Both the position numbers and the translations under genes were made by a program. Below are positions 49,337 to 59,760 of a stretch of DNA of 64,000 bases, in pieces (position 1 is the stretch's first letter; every line of letters starts with the position of its first letter). The notes beneath the pieces were generated by a model. That model was not told the origin of the DNA. It saw nothing but the letters and a program-made list of their open reading frames with translations, and did no database searches. The DNA is from Deltaproteobacteria bacterium (GTDB lineage: Bacteria > Desulfobacterota > Deferrisomatia > Deferrisomatales > BM512), in contig PKTT01000003.1 in assembly GCA_002869015.1 (NCBI GenBank), positions 1 through 64,000 on the forward strand, written 5' to 3'.

Positions 49337-50287
49337 ATGAAGACTGGCGTTATACTCCTCAATATGGGCGGTCCCGACTCGATAGAGGCGATACAGCCAT
49401 TCCTTGAAAACCTCTTCTCCGACCCGGAGATCCTCCGCTTTCCCCTCTCTTTTATCCTCCAAAAACCCCTGGCCCGTTTCATAAGTAAAAAAAGGGCTGT
49501 CAAGGTAGCGCCCCTATATGAGGCAATGGGCGGCGAGTCGCCACAGTGCAGGATAACCGCGGAGCAGGCCCGCCTCCTTGGCGAGGAGCTGGGCGATGAT
49601 TACCGAGTGGTTGTTGCGATGCGCTACTGGAACCCCAGAGCGGATGAGGCGGTGCGGGAGGTTAAGGAGTGGGGCGCCGAACGCCTTGTCGTGCTGCCCT
49701 TATACCCTCACTATAGCCGTGCAACCACGGGCACCAGCTTAACCGACCTTGACGTAGCCCTTAAAGCAGCTGGAGCAGTAGGCTTGCCACGGGTCACCGT
49801 TACCTCATGGGAGGATTTTCCGCCCTACGTTGAAGCGCTTGCAGAGACGCTTAAGGAGGCGATGCCGGAGGGTGGGGAGACGACGATTCTCTTCTCGGCT
49901 CATGGTTTGCCTGAGCGGCTCATCAAGGAGGGAGACCCATACCTTGCGCAGGTCGAGCGAACTGTGGCGGCGGTTATGGAGCGCTTCCCCGGCAAGCCGA
50001 ACAAACTATCATTCCAATCACGCACAGGCCCGGTGAAGTGGCTTGAACCCTATACGGACGAAATGATTAAAGAACTTGCCGGGGATGGTGTGGAAGACCT
50101 CACCGTGCTCGCCGTCAGCTTCGTCTCAGACCATATAGAGACCCTTCAGGAGATTGACGTGGAGTACCGGGAGCTGGCCCTTGAGGCTGGGATGAAACGC
50201 TTCAGGCGGGCTCCTGCGCTCAATGCGCGGCCCTCCTTCATCAGGGCCCTCGCAAAGCGTGTTAAGGCGGCGGAAGAGGAGTTCTAG
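49337..50287 (+). CDS. hemH: Ferrochelatase
   Basis: MKTGVILLNMGGPDSIEAIQPFLENLFSDPEILRFP, LFSAHGLPERLIKEGDPY, SFVSDHIETLQEID; ATG 49337 preferred over 49229. Confidence 0.94.
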   Translation: MKTGVILLNMGGPDSIEAIQPFLENLFSDPEILRFPLSFILQKPLARFISKKRAVKVAPLYEAMGGESPQCRITAEQARLLGEELGDDYRVVVAMRYWNPRADEAVREVKEWGAERLVVLPLYPHYSRATTGTSLTDLDVALKAAGAVGLPRVTVTSWEDFPPYVEALAETLKEAMPEGGETTILFSAHGLPERLIKEGDPYLAQVERTVAAVMERFPGKPNKLSFQSRTGPVKWLEPYTDEMIKELAGDGVEDLTVLAVSFVSDHIETLQEIDVEYRELALEAGMKRFRRAPALNARPSFIRALAKRVKAAEEEF

Positions 50288-50324
50288 AAGGGGTTTTCGG
50301 CAAAAGTTTAGATTACGACAAGGG

Positions 50325-51536
50325 GTGGCTTTGCGAGGAAGATTTCATTACGGCTGGGTGATCGTCGCGACGGGGATTCTAACGGTAATCTCCTGCCTGG
50401 GTTTTGCCCGCTTTGCGCTTGGGATGATTCTCCCCGCGATGGGCGAGTCTCTTGGGCTCTCCTACTCCGAGATGGGCTTCATAAGCACGGGCAACTTTAT
50501 CGGCTACCTCATCGCGGTTATCCTCAGCGGCAGGCTATACACTAAATTCGGCGCGAGAAAGCTGATTGTAACCGGAGCTTTGACCTGCTCCCTTATGATG
50601 ATGGCGGTCTCCCGCGCTGAGGGTTTCTGGCAGGTCTTTATCGCTTACATAGTGACGGGAATTGGAACAGGCACCGCCAACGTCCCGATAATGGCTTTGA
50701 TTCCACACTGGTTCAGGCGCAGCCACCGGGGAAGAGCTTCGGGGTTTATAGTCACCGGCAGCGGCATCGGTATAATTATCTCCGGGTGGTTGATACCACT
50801 TGTCAACAGCGCGTTGGGGGTAGAGGGTTGGCGGAGCAACTGGCTCATATTGGGCTTGGCGAGCATCGTCACAACTATTATAGCTCTTACCTTTCTTAGG
50901 AATGACCCAGCGGAGGTCGGCCAGGAGCCCCTTGGTGTGGACCCGCCTCCATCTGAAGAGAAGGCCGGTGGCAGAGAGCTTGCCCCGGAGAGGGCGATAC
51001 TCCTCCTCGGCACCCTTTACTTCCTCTTCGGCTACACCTACGTTATCTACGCTACCTTTATCGTAACGACTTTGGTAAATGAGGTTGGCCTGTCTGAGGC
51101 GGTGGCGGGTAAGACATGGATGTGGATCGGGGCGTTCAGCCTCTTTTCAGGCCCGGTCTTCGGTGCCTTGAGCGATAAGCTGGGTAGGCGCGAGGGGCTG
51201 GCGGCGGTCTTCACCTTCCAGATGGCAAGTTATCTCCTCATGGCTTTCCATGGAGGCATGTGGAGCATCTACCTCTCAGTGGGGCTCTACGGTTTTGTCT
51301 GCTGGGCTATTCCCGGAATTATGGGCGCTGCTGTCGGAGACTACATGGGGCCGCAGCGGGCGGCTATGGCCTTTGGCACCATAACCCTCTTCTTTGGCGT
51401 GGGGCAGGTGGTAGGCCCATCGGTCGCTGGAATGCTCGCCGATGCCTCAGGCTCTTTCTCAACCAGTTACATGATGGCTGCCGCTATGGCAGCGGTAGCG
51501 ATAGCGACAACAAGGTTAATTCCAAAAAAGAGGTGA
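50325..51536 (+). CDS. MFS transporter
   Basis: GTG start at 50325 after AAGGG; FHYGWVIVATGILTVISCLGFARFALGMILP, 12-TM pattern; track start lies inside hemH. Confidence 0.83.
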   Translation: MALRGRFHYGWVIVATGILTVISCLGFARFALGMILPAMGESLGLSYSEMGFISTGNFIGYLIAVILSGRLYTKFGARKLIVTGALTCSLMMMAVSRAEGFWQVFIAYIVTGIGTGTANVPIMALIPHWFRRSHRGRASGFIVTGSGIGIIISGWLIPLVNSALGVEGWRSNWLILGLASIVTTIIALTFLRNDPAEVGQEPLGVDPPPSEEKAGGRELAPERAILLLGTLYFLFGYTYVIYATFIVTTLVNEVGLSEAVAGKTWMWIGAFSLFSGPVFGALSDKLGRREGLAAVFTFQMASYLLMAFHGGMWSIYLSVGLYGFVCWAIPGIMGAAVGDYMGPQRAAMAFGTITLFFGVGQVVGPSVAGMLADASGSFSTSYMMAAAMAAVAIATTRLIPKKR

Positions 51537-51552
51537 AGCAAAAAAGGCCGGG

Positions 51553-52128
51553 TTAAGTTTTACCGCCCTTAACCCACCAGTCGGTTCCCTTGTCGAACCA
51601 CCAAGCCGATGAGTCGCCATTTACTATCGCTTCGGCAAGCTCTCTGGCGCGCTCGGTTTTGATCCTCTTTACGGTGAAGGGTATCCACTCGTCGGCGTTT
51701 TTGTTTCCAACGTCGTGGTGCTCCTTTAGCTGGAGGAGCATCTCTATATTGTCCGCGTCCTTAACCAGTATGGCTTCAGTGCTTTTCTGGGCGCGAAACT
51801 CATCGAAGAGGTCGACAATATCTTCACCGAAGGGGAGCCCCTCCGCCATGTCTGCGGCGGCGCGCTCCTCATCCGCCTTTACATACTTTTGATTCATATA
51901 GTTGAGGTCGCCGGTGCGCGCCTCGGCAAGGTCGTGGAAGAGGGCCATCCTGAGCACCTTGTCGCGGTCCACATCATCGCGCTCTGAGGCCAGGGAAAAG
52001 GCTATCATTGCGGTGCGGAAGATATGCTCGGCTACCGATTCGGTGCCGGAGCCCAGAAATTGCCAGCCGGTGCGGGGTGTACGCTTTAACATCCCGACCT
52101 CGAAGAGAAAGTTCGCTAAACGATCCAA
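51553..52128 (-). CDS. HD-domain hydrolase (YfbR/HDDC2-like nucleotidase)
   Basis: 191 aa; GTESVAEHIFRTAMIAFSLA, MALFHDLAEARTGDLNYMNQKYV. Confidence 0.85.
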   Translation of the reverse strand: MDRLANFLFEVGMLKRTPRTGWQFLGSGTESVAEHIFRTAMIAFSLASERDDVDRDKVLRMALFHDLAEARTGDLNYMNQKYVKADEERAAADMAEGLPFGEDIVDLFDEFRAQKSTEAILVKDADNIEMLLQLKEHHDVGNKNADEWIPFTVKRIKTERARELAEAIVNGDSSAWWFDKGTDWWVKGGKT

Positions 52129-52184
52129 GCTAAACTCCTGATTGTTATTGCGTATTCACGCTATGGGAGGTAAATCTATAACCT

Positions 52185-53942
52185 ATGAGGCGAGAAAGCG
52201 GGCCCCCGGAGAGCAGCAGGACTCAAGTTAAGGAGACATTATTCGACCTCCTTGGGGAAAGTCTGGGCAAAAACGCCGCCCATGTCTTCGAGGAGGTCCT
52301 CGCCATCCACTCAAGACTCGGCTCAATCGAGCACGATCAATCCTGGAAGTCCATAGCTTACGACGCCGCGCAGATATTTGTCGAGAGTTTCGGCGCGAGC
52401 GGCGCTACAGGGCTCTTTAAAGAGCAGGGCACGGGCAAGCTAAGGCGCTTTTTCTCCTACCGCTTTATAGGGTCGATTCCAGATGCCGCCAAAGGTTATG
52501 AGGAGGAGGTGTCTCTTGAGGTTATAGAGCGCGGCCTCCCCATAATATCAGATTGCGTCCCGGAGCATACGGGCACGATGACCTTCGGCCTTCCCATCAC
52601 GATACGGAGCACCCGGGATATAGAGGAGGACATAAGGGGCGCGCTCCTCATATTCTTCGACCACTGCCCGGACTTTAACCCCCTTATCGTAAAGGTCGCC
52701 GAGATGATGGCGGGGCGCGTCGGCGAGGTGCTGGCTAGAAGGCGCATACTGAATATGCACCGTGTGGCGCAGAAAAAAGAGTGGATTGTCGAGAAGGTTT
52801 TTTCAAAGATATCCATTGAGAAGGGCGTAAAGATGAAGGACCTCTTCAGCCTTATGGTTGAAGAGCTTGCCGATATAATAAGGGTGCAGTCATGCTCGCT
52901 CTTTTCAATCTCCGAGGATGGTCGTGAGGCGCTATTGGAGGCGGGTTGGCCGGAGAGCGGCAGTTATCATTCAATTGGCAAGAATTTCAAATTGTCAGAT
53001 CACCCTTACCTTGGCGCGGCAATCAACCGCGATGGCTTGGCCGGTGACTTTGAAAATGAGCGCTTCCACGAGAATTATCTTTTAATTAAAAATCCCGCCG
53101 AGTCCAGCCTCTTGACGCCCTCCATGAAGAAATTCTCGGAGCAGCACGGCATCCATTCAATCCTCTATATACCTATATCGACTGACAGGCGGGTCAGCTA
53201 TCTCCTGGTCTTTGACGCGCTGGAAAAAAAGCGCATCTTCTCCACCGGTGATATCGAGGTGCTCACTTTTTTCGGCAAAGAGCTGACCCAGGCCCTGGAA
53301 ATCGAAAAACTCGACGATATCCTCCACGATTTTAAGAACCCCGCCATAGCTGTGGCCGGCTTTGGGCGTAGGGTCAAGAAGATGGCGGAGCGTGGTGAGA
53401 ACTCAGAGAAGTTCTTAGCCTACCTGGATATAATCATAAAGGAGGGGGTGCGCCTACAAGAGATGGCGATGAGCCTCTACCCTGTGGCGCGGCTGGAGCC
53501 CGTTGACCTATGCGCCGTAGTGCGCGACCGCTTTAAAATTAACAGGGAGGCCTTAGGGGAGCAGGGGCTTACGAACATAAAGCTAAGCGCCGAGGGGCTT
53601 GATTGCGGAGGGGTGAAGATATTGGCGCCCCAAATTGCGATCGAGCGCGTGCTCGACAACCTCTTTAACAACGCAACAAAGGCGATTGGCGCTGCGGGAG
53701 GGGAGCTCTCAACCTCTATTTCGGTGGAGAGGGATACAGCGGTGATAAAGATATCAAACACCGGAGAGCTGCCCGAATATATCCTAAGCCGCCTAAGGAC
53801 CGCCGAGGTTACGACGGGCAGAGGGCTGGGCATCGTCAAGCGGTTGGTCGCTAATATGGGGGGAGAGGTGGTCGCCGAGCAGGATGAAGACCAATGCGTC
53901 TTTACCCTTCGTCTGCCACGTTACCGGGGTAAGGGTGGATGA
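52185..53942 (+). CDS. Soluble GAF-domain sensor histidine kinase
   Basis: 585 aa, no evident TM; LDDILHDFKNPAIAVAGFGRRVKKM phosphoacceptor region, GRGLGIVKRLVANMGGEV ATPase motif. Confidence 0.82.
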   Translation: MRRESGPPESSRTQVKETLFDLLGESLGKNAAHVFEEVLAIHSRLGSIEHDQSWKSIAYDAAQIFVESFGASGATGLFKEQGTGKLRRFFSYRFIGSIPDAAKGYEEEVSLEVIERGLPIISDCVPEHTGTMTFGLPITIRSTRDIEEDIRGALLIFFDHCPDFNPLIVKVAEMMAGRVGEVLARRRILNMHRVAQKKEWIVEKVFSKISIEKGVKMKDLFSLMVEELADIIRVQSCSLFSISEDGREALLEAGWPESGSYHSIGKNFKLSDHPYLGAAINRDGLAGDFENERFHENYLLIKNPAESSLLTPSMKKFSEQHGIHSILYIPISTDRRVSYLLVFDALEKKRIFSTGDIEVLTFFGKELTQALEIEKLDDILHDFKNPAIAVAGFGRRVKKMAERGENSEKFLAYLDIIIKEGVRLQEMAMSLYPVARLEPVDLCAVVRDRFKINREALGEQGLTNIKLSAEGLDCGGVKILAPQIAIERVLDNLFNNATKAIGAAGGELSTSISVERDTAVIKISNTGELPEYILSRLRTAEVTTGRGLGIVKRLVANMGGEVVAEQDEDQCVFTLRLPRYRGKGG

Positions 53943-53969
53943 TAGGCGAGAGATATCTATCTGCAACCT

Positions 53970-55775
53970 TTAGTCGGAGTATATGCCTCTCTTCTTTTCA
54001 AGCTCAGAGGTGTACCTCGCCAGCGCGGAGCGGCGGGTAATCATGTAAAGCACCTTGCCAGGGTTGGCAGGGTCCATCACGGGCAGCTCCTCAAGTCCAC
54101 GCCCGGAGAGCTTTTTGAGCGCATTTGAAAGCAGCTCACCGGGGGTAGTGTAGACAATCTTCGTCTGAGCTATATCCCGGGCGATCACGAGCCCTGGGGG
54201 AATGTCCTCATCGAGAATTCGCCGGATGTCGTTTACCGAGAAAACTCCGGTGCATTTGCCCTCATCATCAACCGTATGGTAGTAGGCGCCCTCGGCTTGA
54301 GCTATCAGCTGCATTACCTCTGTCAAGGTAGTGTCATCTGGTATAAGGGTCGGGGGCAACCCTGTGTCCCTGAGATCACCTACGGTTATGCCCTCCATCA
54401 CGTCAACGACGAAATCCCCGAGGTGGGCTTTAGACTCCATGCGGGAGGTTACCTGCTTCTCATAGATGCTGGATTTTCGCCAGGCAAGCATGGCGAGGGT
54501 GCATATAAGCATCAGCGGCGCCAGGAGGCCATAGTTGCCGGTGAGCTCGCTCACCATTATTAGGGTCGCGATTGGGGTCTTGGAGACGCCCGCGAAAAAG
54601 CCCGCCATACCCAGAAGGACGTAGGCGCGAGGGTCTCCCGCGATGGCTGGAAAGAGCGCGCTTGCGCCCGCGCCGAAGGCGCCGCCGAGCATGGCGCCGA
54701 TTACCAGCGAGGGGGCGAATACGCCGCCTGAGCCGCCGGAGGAGATGGTCAGCGAGGTGGCTACTATCTTTGCAAGGGCTATAACCAGCATGACCCAGAG
54801 GGCGACCTTGCCGTAGAGGGCCGCCTGCACCCAGCCGTAGCCGGAGCCCATCACCTGAGGAACTGCCAAGGCCAGCAGGCCGAGCGCGAAAGCGCCAACA
54901 GCGGGTTTCGCCATCTCGGGCAGGGGGAGCTTCCTGAAAAGGTCCCTCATACCGTAGAAGAATTTGCTGTAAAAGACACCCAGGGCAGCGAGGCATACCC
55001 CCATGACGCCGTAGAAGATAAGCTCCCTTGGATCACGGAAGTGGAAGTTCGGCGTTGCCAGAAGCGGCTCCCAGCCGGTGATTACGCCGAATATAGAGTA
55101 TGCGACGATCGATGAGATGATGCAGGCGATGAGCCCCTCATGCTCAAACTCAGTGTCACGGTAGAGTACTTCGACGGCAAATAGCGCTCCGCCCAATGGG
55201 CTTCTGAAGGTCGCCCCTATGCCCCCCGCCATTCCAGCGAGCAGGAGGACGCGTCTGTCGGCGTTGGAGAGGCCCAGCTTAGTTGCTAGGAATGATCCGA
55301 AACCAGCGCCAATCTGCGCTATCGGACCTTCGCGGCCAGCCGAGCCGCCGGTGCCTATCGTAGCTATGGAGGCGAGGGTTTTGATCACCGGCACCCTAGC
55401 GCGGATAACGCCCGCCTTATTGTGGAAAGCGTCAATCGCGGCGTCGGTGCCATGGCCCTCAGCTTCGGGGGCGAATTTTGTTACTAAAAAGCCTGAGACC
55501 AGGCCGCCTATTATAGGGATTAGACAGAGCCACCACTCAAAGGACATGTGGAGGGAATTTATGATTTCAGGGAAGTGGCTAACGGCCGCGCCCTCCTCGG
55601 GTGGCGTATATCCGGCGGCTTTAGTGAGAAATATTTCGGTGACTGTGTTTGCCCCGAAGTAAAAGGCGATGGCTCCGAATCCAGCGACGACGCCTACCGA
55701 TGCCGCGAGAATTATAGACCTCGTCACGGTCGATGATCGGACGTTGCTAAATAGATATCGGAGTACATTAGCCAT
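53970..55775 (-). CDS. clcA: ClC-type chloride channel/antiporter with CBS domains
   Basis: 601 aa; GTGGSAGREGPIAQIGAGFGS, GGSGGVFAPSLVIGAMLGGAFG, CBS-like C-terminus. Confidence 0.92.
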   Translation of the reverse strand: MANVLRYLFSNVRSSTVTRSIILAASVGVVAGFGAIAFYFGANTVTEIFLTKAAGYTPPEEGAAVSHFPEIINSLHMSFEWWLCLIPIIGGLVSGFLVTKFAPEAEGHGTDAAIDAFHNKAGVIRARVPVIKTLASIATIGTGGSAGREGPIAQIGAGFGSFLATKLGLSNADRRVLLLAGMAGGIGATFRSPLGGALFAVEVLYRDTEFEHEGLIACIISSIVAYSIFGVITGWEPLLATPNFHFRDPRELIFYGVMGVCLAALGVFYSKFFYGMRDLFRKLPLPEMAKPAVGAFALGLLALAVPQVMGSGYGWVQAALYGKVALWVMLVIALAKIVATSLTISSGGSGGVFAPSLVIGAMLGGAFGAGASALFPAIAGDPRAYVLLGMAGFFAGVSKTPIATLIMVSELTGNYGLLAPLMLICTLAMLAWRKSSIYEKQVTSRMESKAHLGDFVVDVMEGITVGDLRDTGLPPTLIPDDTTLTEVMQLIAQAEGAYYHTVDDEGKCTGVFSVNDIRRILDEDIPPGLVIARDIAQTKIVYTTPGELLSNALKKLSGRGLEELPVMDPANPGKVLYMITRRSALARYTSELEKKRGIYSD

Positions 55776-55844
55776 CTTTGAAGCCTTTTATCTTAACGCA
55801 AGAAGCCCCGACGTCATAAAAACGCGGGGAGGAGGGCTGCTTTT

Positions 55845-56768
55845 TCAGGGAATTCGGAAGGTGCCGATGAAATCAGTGACCCTCCCAATTCCTTTAGCGG
55901 TGAGATAGTGCTCTATTTCGGAGAGAATATCAAGGACTGATAAGGGTTTGATGAAATTTGCAGTGCCTATCTGGACTGCGCATGCCCCTAGACATAAGAA
56001 TTCAAGGGCATCCTCGCCCGTTACGATTCCGCCGAGGCCAATAACCGGAATTTTGACGGCTGAGAGCGCCTCCCATGTCATTCTCAGCGCCACCGGCTTT
56101 ATCGCAGGGCCGGAGAGCCCACCGGTGACGTTGGCTAGGGCCGGAGTTTGCCGGTCTAGATTTACCGCCATGCCTGTAATGGTGTTGATAAGGGAGATAG
56201 CGTCGGCTCCCGCCTCCTCAACAGCGCGGGCTAGCACCTTTATGTCTGTGACATTTGGAGAAAGCTTTACTATGAGGGGCAGGTTTGCGGCTTTTTTCGC
56301 AGCACCCACCACCTCTGCGGCGAGGAGGGGGTCCGTACCGAAGGCTATCCCTCCCGCCTTTACGTTCGGGCAGGAGATATTCATCTCAAGGGCGTGGATA
56401 CCCTCCACCTCAGAGAGACAGGAGGCCATCGCCGCATAGTCCTCAACGGTATTGCCGAAGAAGTTGGCTATAACCTTGGTGTCGAGGGTGCGAAGATAAT
56501 CCAGCTTCTCTTCGATGAAGCGCCTTAGCCCGACATTCTCAAGGCCGATGGCGTTTAGCATCCCGGCAGAGGTCTCGACGATGCGCGGCATCGGATTGCC
56601 CTCTTTGGGGTTGAGGGATAGACCCTTTACCGCGATAGCGCCGTAGCTGGACGGATCGACGAAATCGGCGAACTCGCTGCCGTAGCCGAAGGTGCCGGAG
56701 GCTGCTATGAGCGGATTTTTCAGCTCAAGAGCCCCGACCTTGACCGAAAGGTCGAACTCTTTAGCCAT
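55845..56768 (-). CDS. pyrD: Dihydroorotate dehydrogenase catalytic subunit
   Basis: 307 aa; LKNPLIAASGTFGYGSEF, EMNISCPNVKAGGIAFGTDPL, GLSGPAIKPVALRM. Confidence 0.94.
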   Translation of the reverse strand: MAKEFDLSVKVGALELKNPLIAASGTFGYGSEFADFVDPSSYGAIAVKGLSLNPKEGNPMPRIVETSAGMLNAIGLENVGLRRFIEEKLDYLRTLDTKVIANFFGNTVEDYAAMASCLSEVEGIHALEMNISCPNVKAGGIAFGTDPLLAAEVVGAAKKAANLPLIVKLSPNVTDIKVLARAVEEAGADAISLINTITGMAVNLDRQTPALANVTGGLSGPAIKPVALRMTWEALSAVKIPVIGLGGIVTGEDALEFLCLGACAVQIGTANFIKPLSVLDILSEIEHYLTAKGIGRVTDFIGTFRIP

Positions 56769-57357
56769 CTTCCCTGTGCTGCTCCTGTGACCAGACCACC
56801 GCTAGAAGCTGCGCGGTCTTGCCATCAACTGCGGAGAGGCTGTGGGGCACCTTCGCGGAGTATTGGATGGAGTCGCCGGGCTCAAGTATGTCCTTGTGTC
56901 CGTCGAGCTCAATCTCCAGCTTCCCATTTAGGACGTATAGGAACTCCTCGCCCTCGTGGCAGGAGGGTTTGGTTTTGTTTACCGTGGGTGGCTCAAGGGT
57001 AACGATGAAGGGCTCTATGTGGCGGCTGCCCATCCCCATGCCGAGGGATTCATAGCTGTAGCCGTAGGAGACGCCCTCTTTGGAGGCGAAGCGGTTCACC
57101 GGGCGGCGATCCTTCTTCCTCGCGATTGCATAGGGCGCATCGCCGTGGTCGCCCCACAGCTCTCCGATATCAACGCCGAGGGCGTGCGCTATCTTGCCCA
57201 GCGCGCCAAGGGGGGGAGATTCAAGGTGGTTCTCAATCTGGTTGACGAGGGCTGAGGTGTAGCCTGACTTTTCGGCAAGCTCCTGCAGGGTGAGGCCCTT
57301 TGCTTCACGCACCTCTTTTATCTTCTCGCCTACCGATAGGGTCTTCTCTTCGCTCAT
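56761..57357 (-). CDS. XRE-cupin transcriptional regulator
   Basis: 198 aa; HTH IKEVREAKGLTLQELAEKSGYTSALVNQIENHLESPPLGALGKIA; cupin EEFLYVLNGKLEIELDGHKDILEPGDSIQYSAKVPHS. Confidence 0.9.
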   Translation of the reverse strand: MSEEKTLSVGEKIKEVREAKGLTLQELAEKSGYTSALVNQIENHLESPPLGALGKIAHALGVDIGELWGDHGDAPYAIARKKDRRPVNRFASKEGVSYGYSYESLGMGMGSRHIEPFIVTLEPPTVNKTKPSCHEGEEFLYVLNGKLEIELDGHKDILEPGDSIQYSAKVPHSLSAVDGKTAQLLAVVWSQEQHREDG

Positions 57358-57370
57358 CTGACTGCCTCCC

Positions 57371-57916
57371 TTAATTCTCAGCTGCGTATTTGGCTCCCGC
57401 TTTTAGCGCCTTCTCATTGAGAGGTATAAGCTTGTGGGCCTTCTCCGGCAGTACTCTGGGCAACGCCTGAACCAGCGAGTCGATAGTGACGATGCCCGTC
57501 TTCTCCACGAAGGCACCAAGCGCAACCATAGAGGCGAGCTTGGGGTTGCCCAGCTCTGTGGCGATTGTGTTGCACCCGATCCTGAGTACATTGACGCCAT
57601 CTTTTGAGAATTTCTCATCCTGCGCCATATCCGTGTTGATAAGGAGAAAGCCGCCCTCTTTAACGCGTGGGCCGAACTTATCCACGGAGGGGCCGTTCAT
57701 CGCAATCACTCCGTCGGGGCGCGCGGTGACGGGGCTCCCAACCTCCTTGTCGGAGATGGTAACGGTGCAGTTTGCAGTGCCGCCGCGCATCTCAACACCG
57801 TAGGAGGGGAAGTAGGTACACCCAAGGCCCTGCTCCAGCGCGCCGATGGAGAGCAGGTTGCCTATCATCAGAATACCCTGCCCGCCGAAACCTGCCATTA
57901 TGCTGGCGTAATTCAT
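57371..57916 (-). CDS. korC: 2-oxoacid:ferredoxin oxidoreductase gamma subunit
   Basis: 181 aa; IMAGFGGQGILMIGNLLSIGALEQG, PSYGVEMRGGTANCTVTISD. Confidence 0.9.
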   Translation of the reverse strand: MNYASIMAGFGGQGILMIGNLLSIGALEQGLGCTYFPSYGVEMRGGTANCTVTISDKEVGSPVTARPDGVIAMNGPSVDKFGPRVKEGGFLLINTDMAQDEKFSKDGVNVLRIGCNTIATELGNPKLASMVALGAFVEKTGIVTIDSLVQALPRVLPEKAHKLIPLNEKALKAGAKYAAEN

Positions 57917-57928
57917 ATTAATGCCTCT

Positions 57929-58681
57929 TTAGAAGAAATCCGACCCTTTCCGCTCCTTGAATACGCCAAGGGGGAAGTAGGGAATCATCTCTGTTTCAAT
58001 ACGCTTGTTGGCTTCTATAGCGTTCATGCCCCAGTTGGTCGGGCAGGAGGAGAGTATCTCCACCATCCCCATTCCGCGTTTTTCTACCTGCGCCTCAAAG
58101 GCCGCGAAGATTGCCTTTTTAGCTTTGGCAAGGTGCGCGGGAGTATCCACCGCTACTCGCGCCGCGTATGCTACGCCTTCAAGCTGCGCCAGCATCTCGG
58201 TGATCTTGATGGGGTAACCGTCCTGGCTGAACTCCCTGCCGTAGGGGCTTGTGGTAGTGCGCTGACCCAGCATCGTCGTCGGTGCCATCTGACCGCCGGT
58301 CATCCCGTAGACGGTGTTGTTTACGAAGATGACTGTGAGGGGCTCGCCGCGGTTCGCCGCGTGGATGATCTCTGCGGTGCCAATCGCCGCGAGGTCGCCG
58401 TCACCCTGGTATAGGAGGACGAACTTCTCTGGGTTGGAGCGCTTCACGCCGGTGGCGACGGCTGGTGAGCGGCCGTGGGGGGATTCGACGACGTCTATGT
58501 CGAAGTAATCGTACATGAAGACTGAGCAGCCGACTGAAGCGGCGCCGATTGTCTCTTCACGGACGCCATAGTGGTCAATCGCTTCGGCGACTAGACGGTG
58601 TATTGTGCCGTGGTGGCAGCCGGGGCAGAAATGGCTCGCAACGTCCACCAAAGATTCGGGGCGGCCGAATACCTGTTTCAT
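57929..58681 (-). CDS. korB: 2-oxoacid:ferredoxin oxidoreductase beta subunit (TPP-binding)
   Basis: 250 aa; [66 protein letters not shown]. Confidence 0.93.
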   Translation of the reverse strand: MKQVFGRPESLVDVASHFCPGCHHGTIHRLVAEAIDHYGVREETIGAASVGCSVFMYDYFDIDVVESPHGRSPAVATGVKRSNPEKFVLLYQGDGDLAAIGTAEIIHAANRGEPLTVIFVNNTVYGMTGGQMAPTTMLGQRTTTSPYGREFSQDGYPIKITEMLAQLEGVAYAARVAVDTPAHLAKAKKAIFAAFEAQVEKRGMGMVEILSSCPTNWGMNAIEANKRIETEMIPYFPLGVFKERKGSDFF

Positions 58682-58682
58682 C

Positions 58683-59747
58683 TTAATTCTCCTCCCCCTT
58701 TAATATTTCCATAATCTTCTCGTAGATCTCATCGGGTGAGGGGAGGTAGCCCGGCGGGTAGCCGCAGAAGGATACCTTGCTGGCTCCCTTCACCGCTATC
58801 TCCACGTCCTCCACCATCTGCCCGGTGTTTAGCTCTACAGCCAGTATCGGCGTGCCCTTCTCTCCGACCTTGACGAACTCCTCTGCGGGGAAGGGCCAGA
58901 GGGTAATGGGGCGCAGCATGCCGACGGAGTGGCCCTCTTCGCGCGCGCGGTCAACCGCGGTACGGGCGATGCGAGCCGCAGAGCCGAAGGCGGTAACCAC
59001 AAGCTCTGCGTCCTCGGGTATATCGACGCTGGCACGGGTTTCGTTTTCAGCTATTCGCTTATGCTTTTCGGCGAGGCGCCAGTTGTGTTCCGCCAAATCG
59101 CCGTCACCCAGGTAGAGAGACTTCACTCTGCGACGCTCCCGGCCTTTGGCGCCGGTGAGAATCCACTCTGAGTGGCCGTAATCGATGCCGAGCTCCGGCT
59201 TCCACTCGTCTAGGGGCTCCTTCATCTGACCGAGCATGGCGTCAGCCAGGATCATCGAGGGGATTCGATACTTGTCGGAGAGGTCGAAGGCCAAGATAGT
59301 GAGGTCATACATCTCCTGCACCGTGGCGGGGGCGAGGACAATGGTGCGGTAGTCGCCGTGGCCGCCGCCTCGGGTGGACTGGAAGTAGTCACCCTGGCTC
59401 GCGGAGATGCCGCCGAGGCCTGGGCCTGAGCGCTGGATGTTGACGATGACGCCCGGTATCTCCGAGCCCGCCATGTAACTTATCCCCTCCTGCTTCAAGC
59501 TTATGCCCGGCGAGGAGGAGGAGGTCATGGCGCGCTTACCTGTGGAGCCTGCGCCAAGCAGCATGTTGATGGAGGCAACTTCGCTCTCCGCCTGTACAAA
59601 CTGCCCGCCGAGGCCGGGGAGGACTCCGCTTAAATATTCAGGGATGTCGGACTGCGGGGTGATGGGGTAGCCGAAATAGTAGAGGCACCCTGCGCTCACC
59701 GCCGCCTTAGCAATGGCGACATTGCCCTTCTCAAAGGATTTGGTCAT
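58683..59747 (-). CDS. korA: 2-oxoacid:ferredoxin oxidoreductase alpha subunit
   Basis: 354 aa; [55 protein letters not shown]. Confidence 0.93.
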   Translation of the reverse strand: MTKSFEKGNVAIAKAAVSAGCLYYFGYPITPQSDIPEYLSGVLPGLGGQFVQAESEVASINMLLGAGSTGKRAMTSSSSPGISLKQEGISYMAGSEIPGVIVNIQRSGPGLGGISASQGDYFQSTRGGGHGDYRTIVLAPATVQEMYDLTILAFDLSDKYRIPSMILADAMLGQMKEPLDEWKPELGIDYGHSEWILTGAKGRERRRVKSLYLGDGDLAEHNWRLAEKHKRIAENETRASVDIPEDAELVVTAFGSAARIARTAVDRAREEGHSVGMLRPITLWPFPAEEFVKVGEKGTPILAVELNTGQMVEDVEIAVKGASKVSFCGYPPGYLPSPDEIYEKIMEILKGEEN

Positions 59748-59760
59748 GGCTGATTCCTGC

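Noticed and set aside
50223-50324. Track start of the MFS gene inside hemH
   Set aside because: Arg/Ser-rich out-of-frame translation of hemH; GTG 50325 with an AAGGG SD fits the protein family start better
51550-51575. GGGTTAAG/CTTAACCC inverted repeat between the MFS and HD genes
   Set aside because: Lies across the HD gene stop codon with no T tract; too weak to call a terminator or operator
55800-55835. GCCCCGACG...CGCGGGG imperfect stem between clcA and pyrD
   Set aside because: Mismatched stem without a T tract in the transcript direction; could be a weak terminator but not supportable from sequence alone
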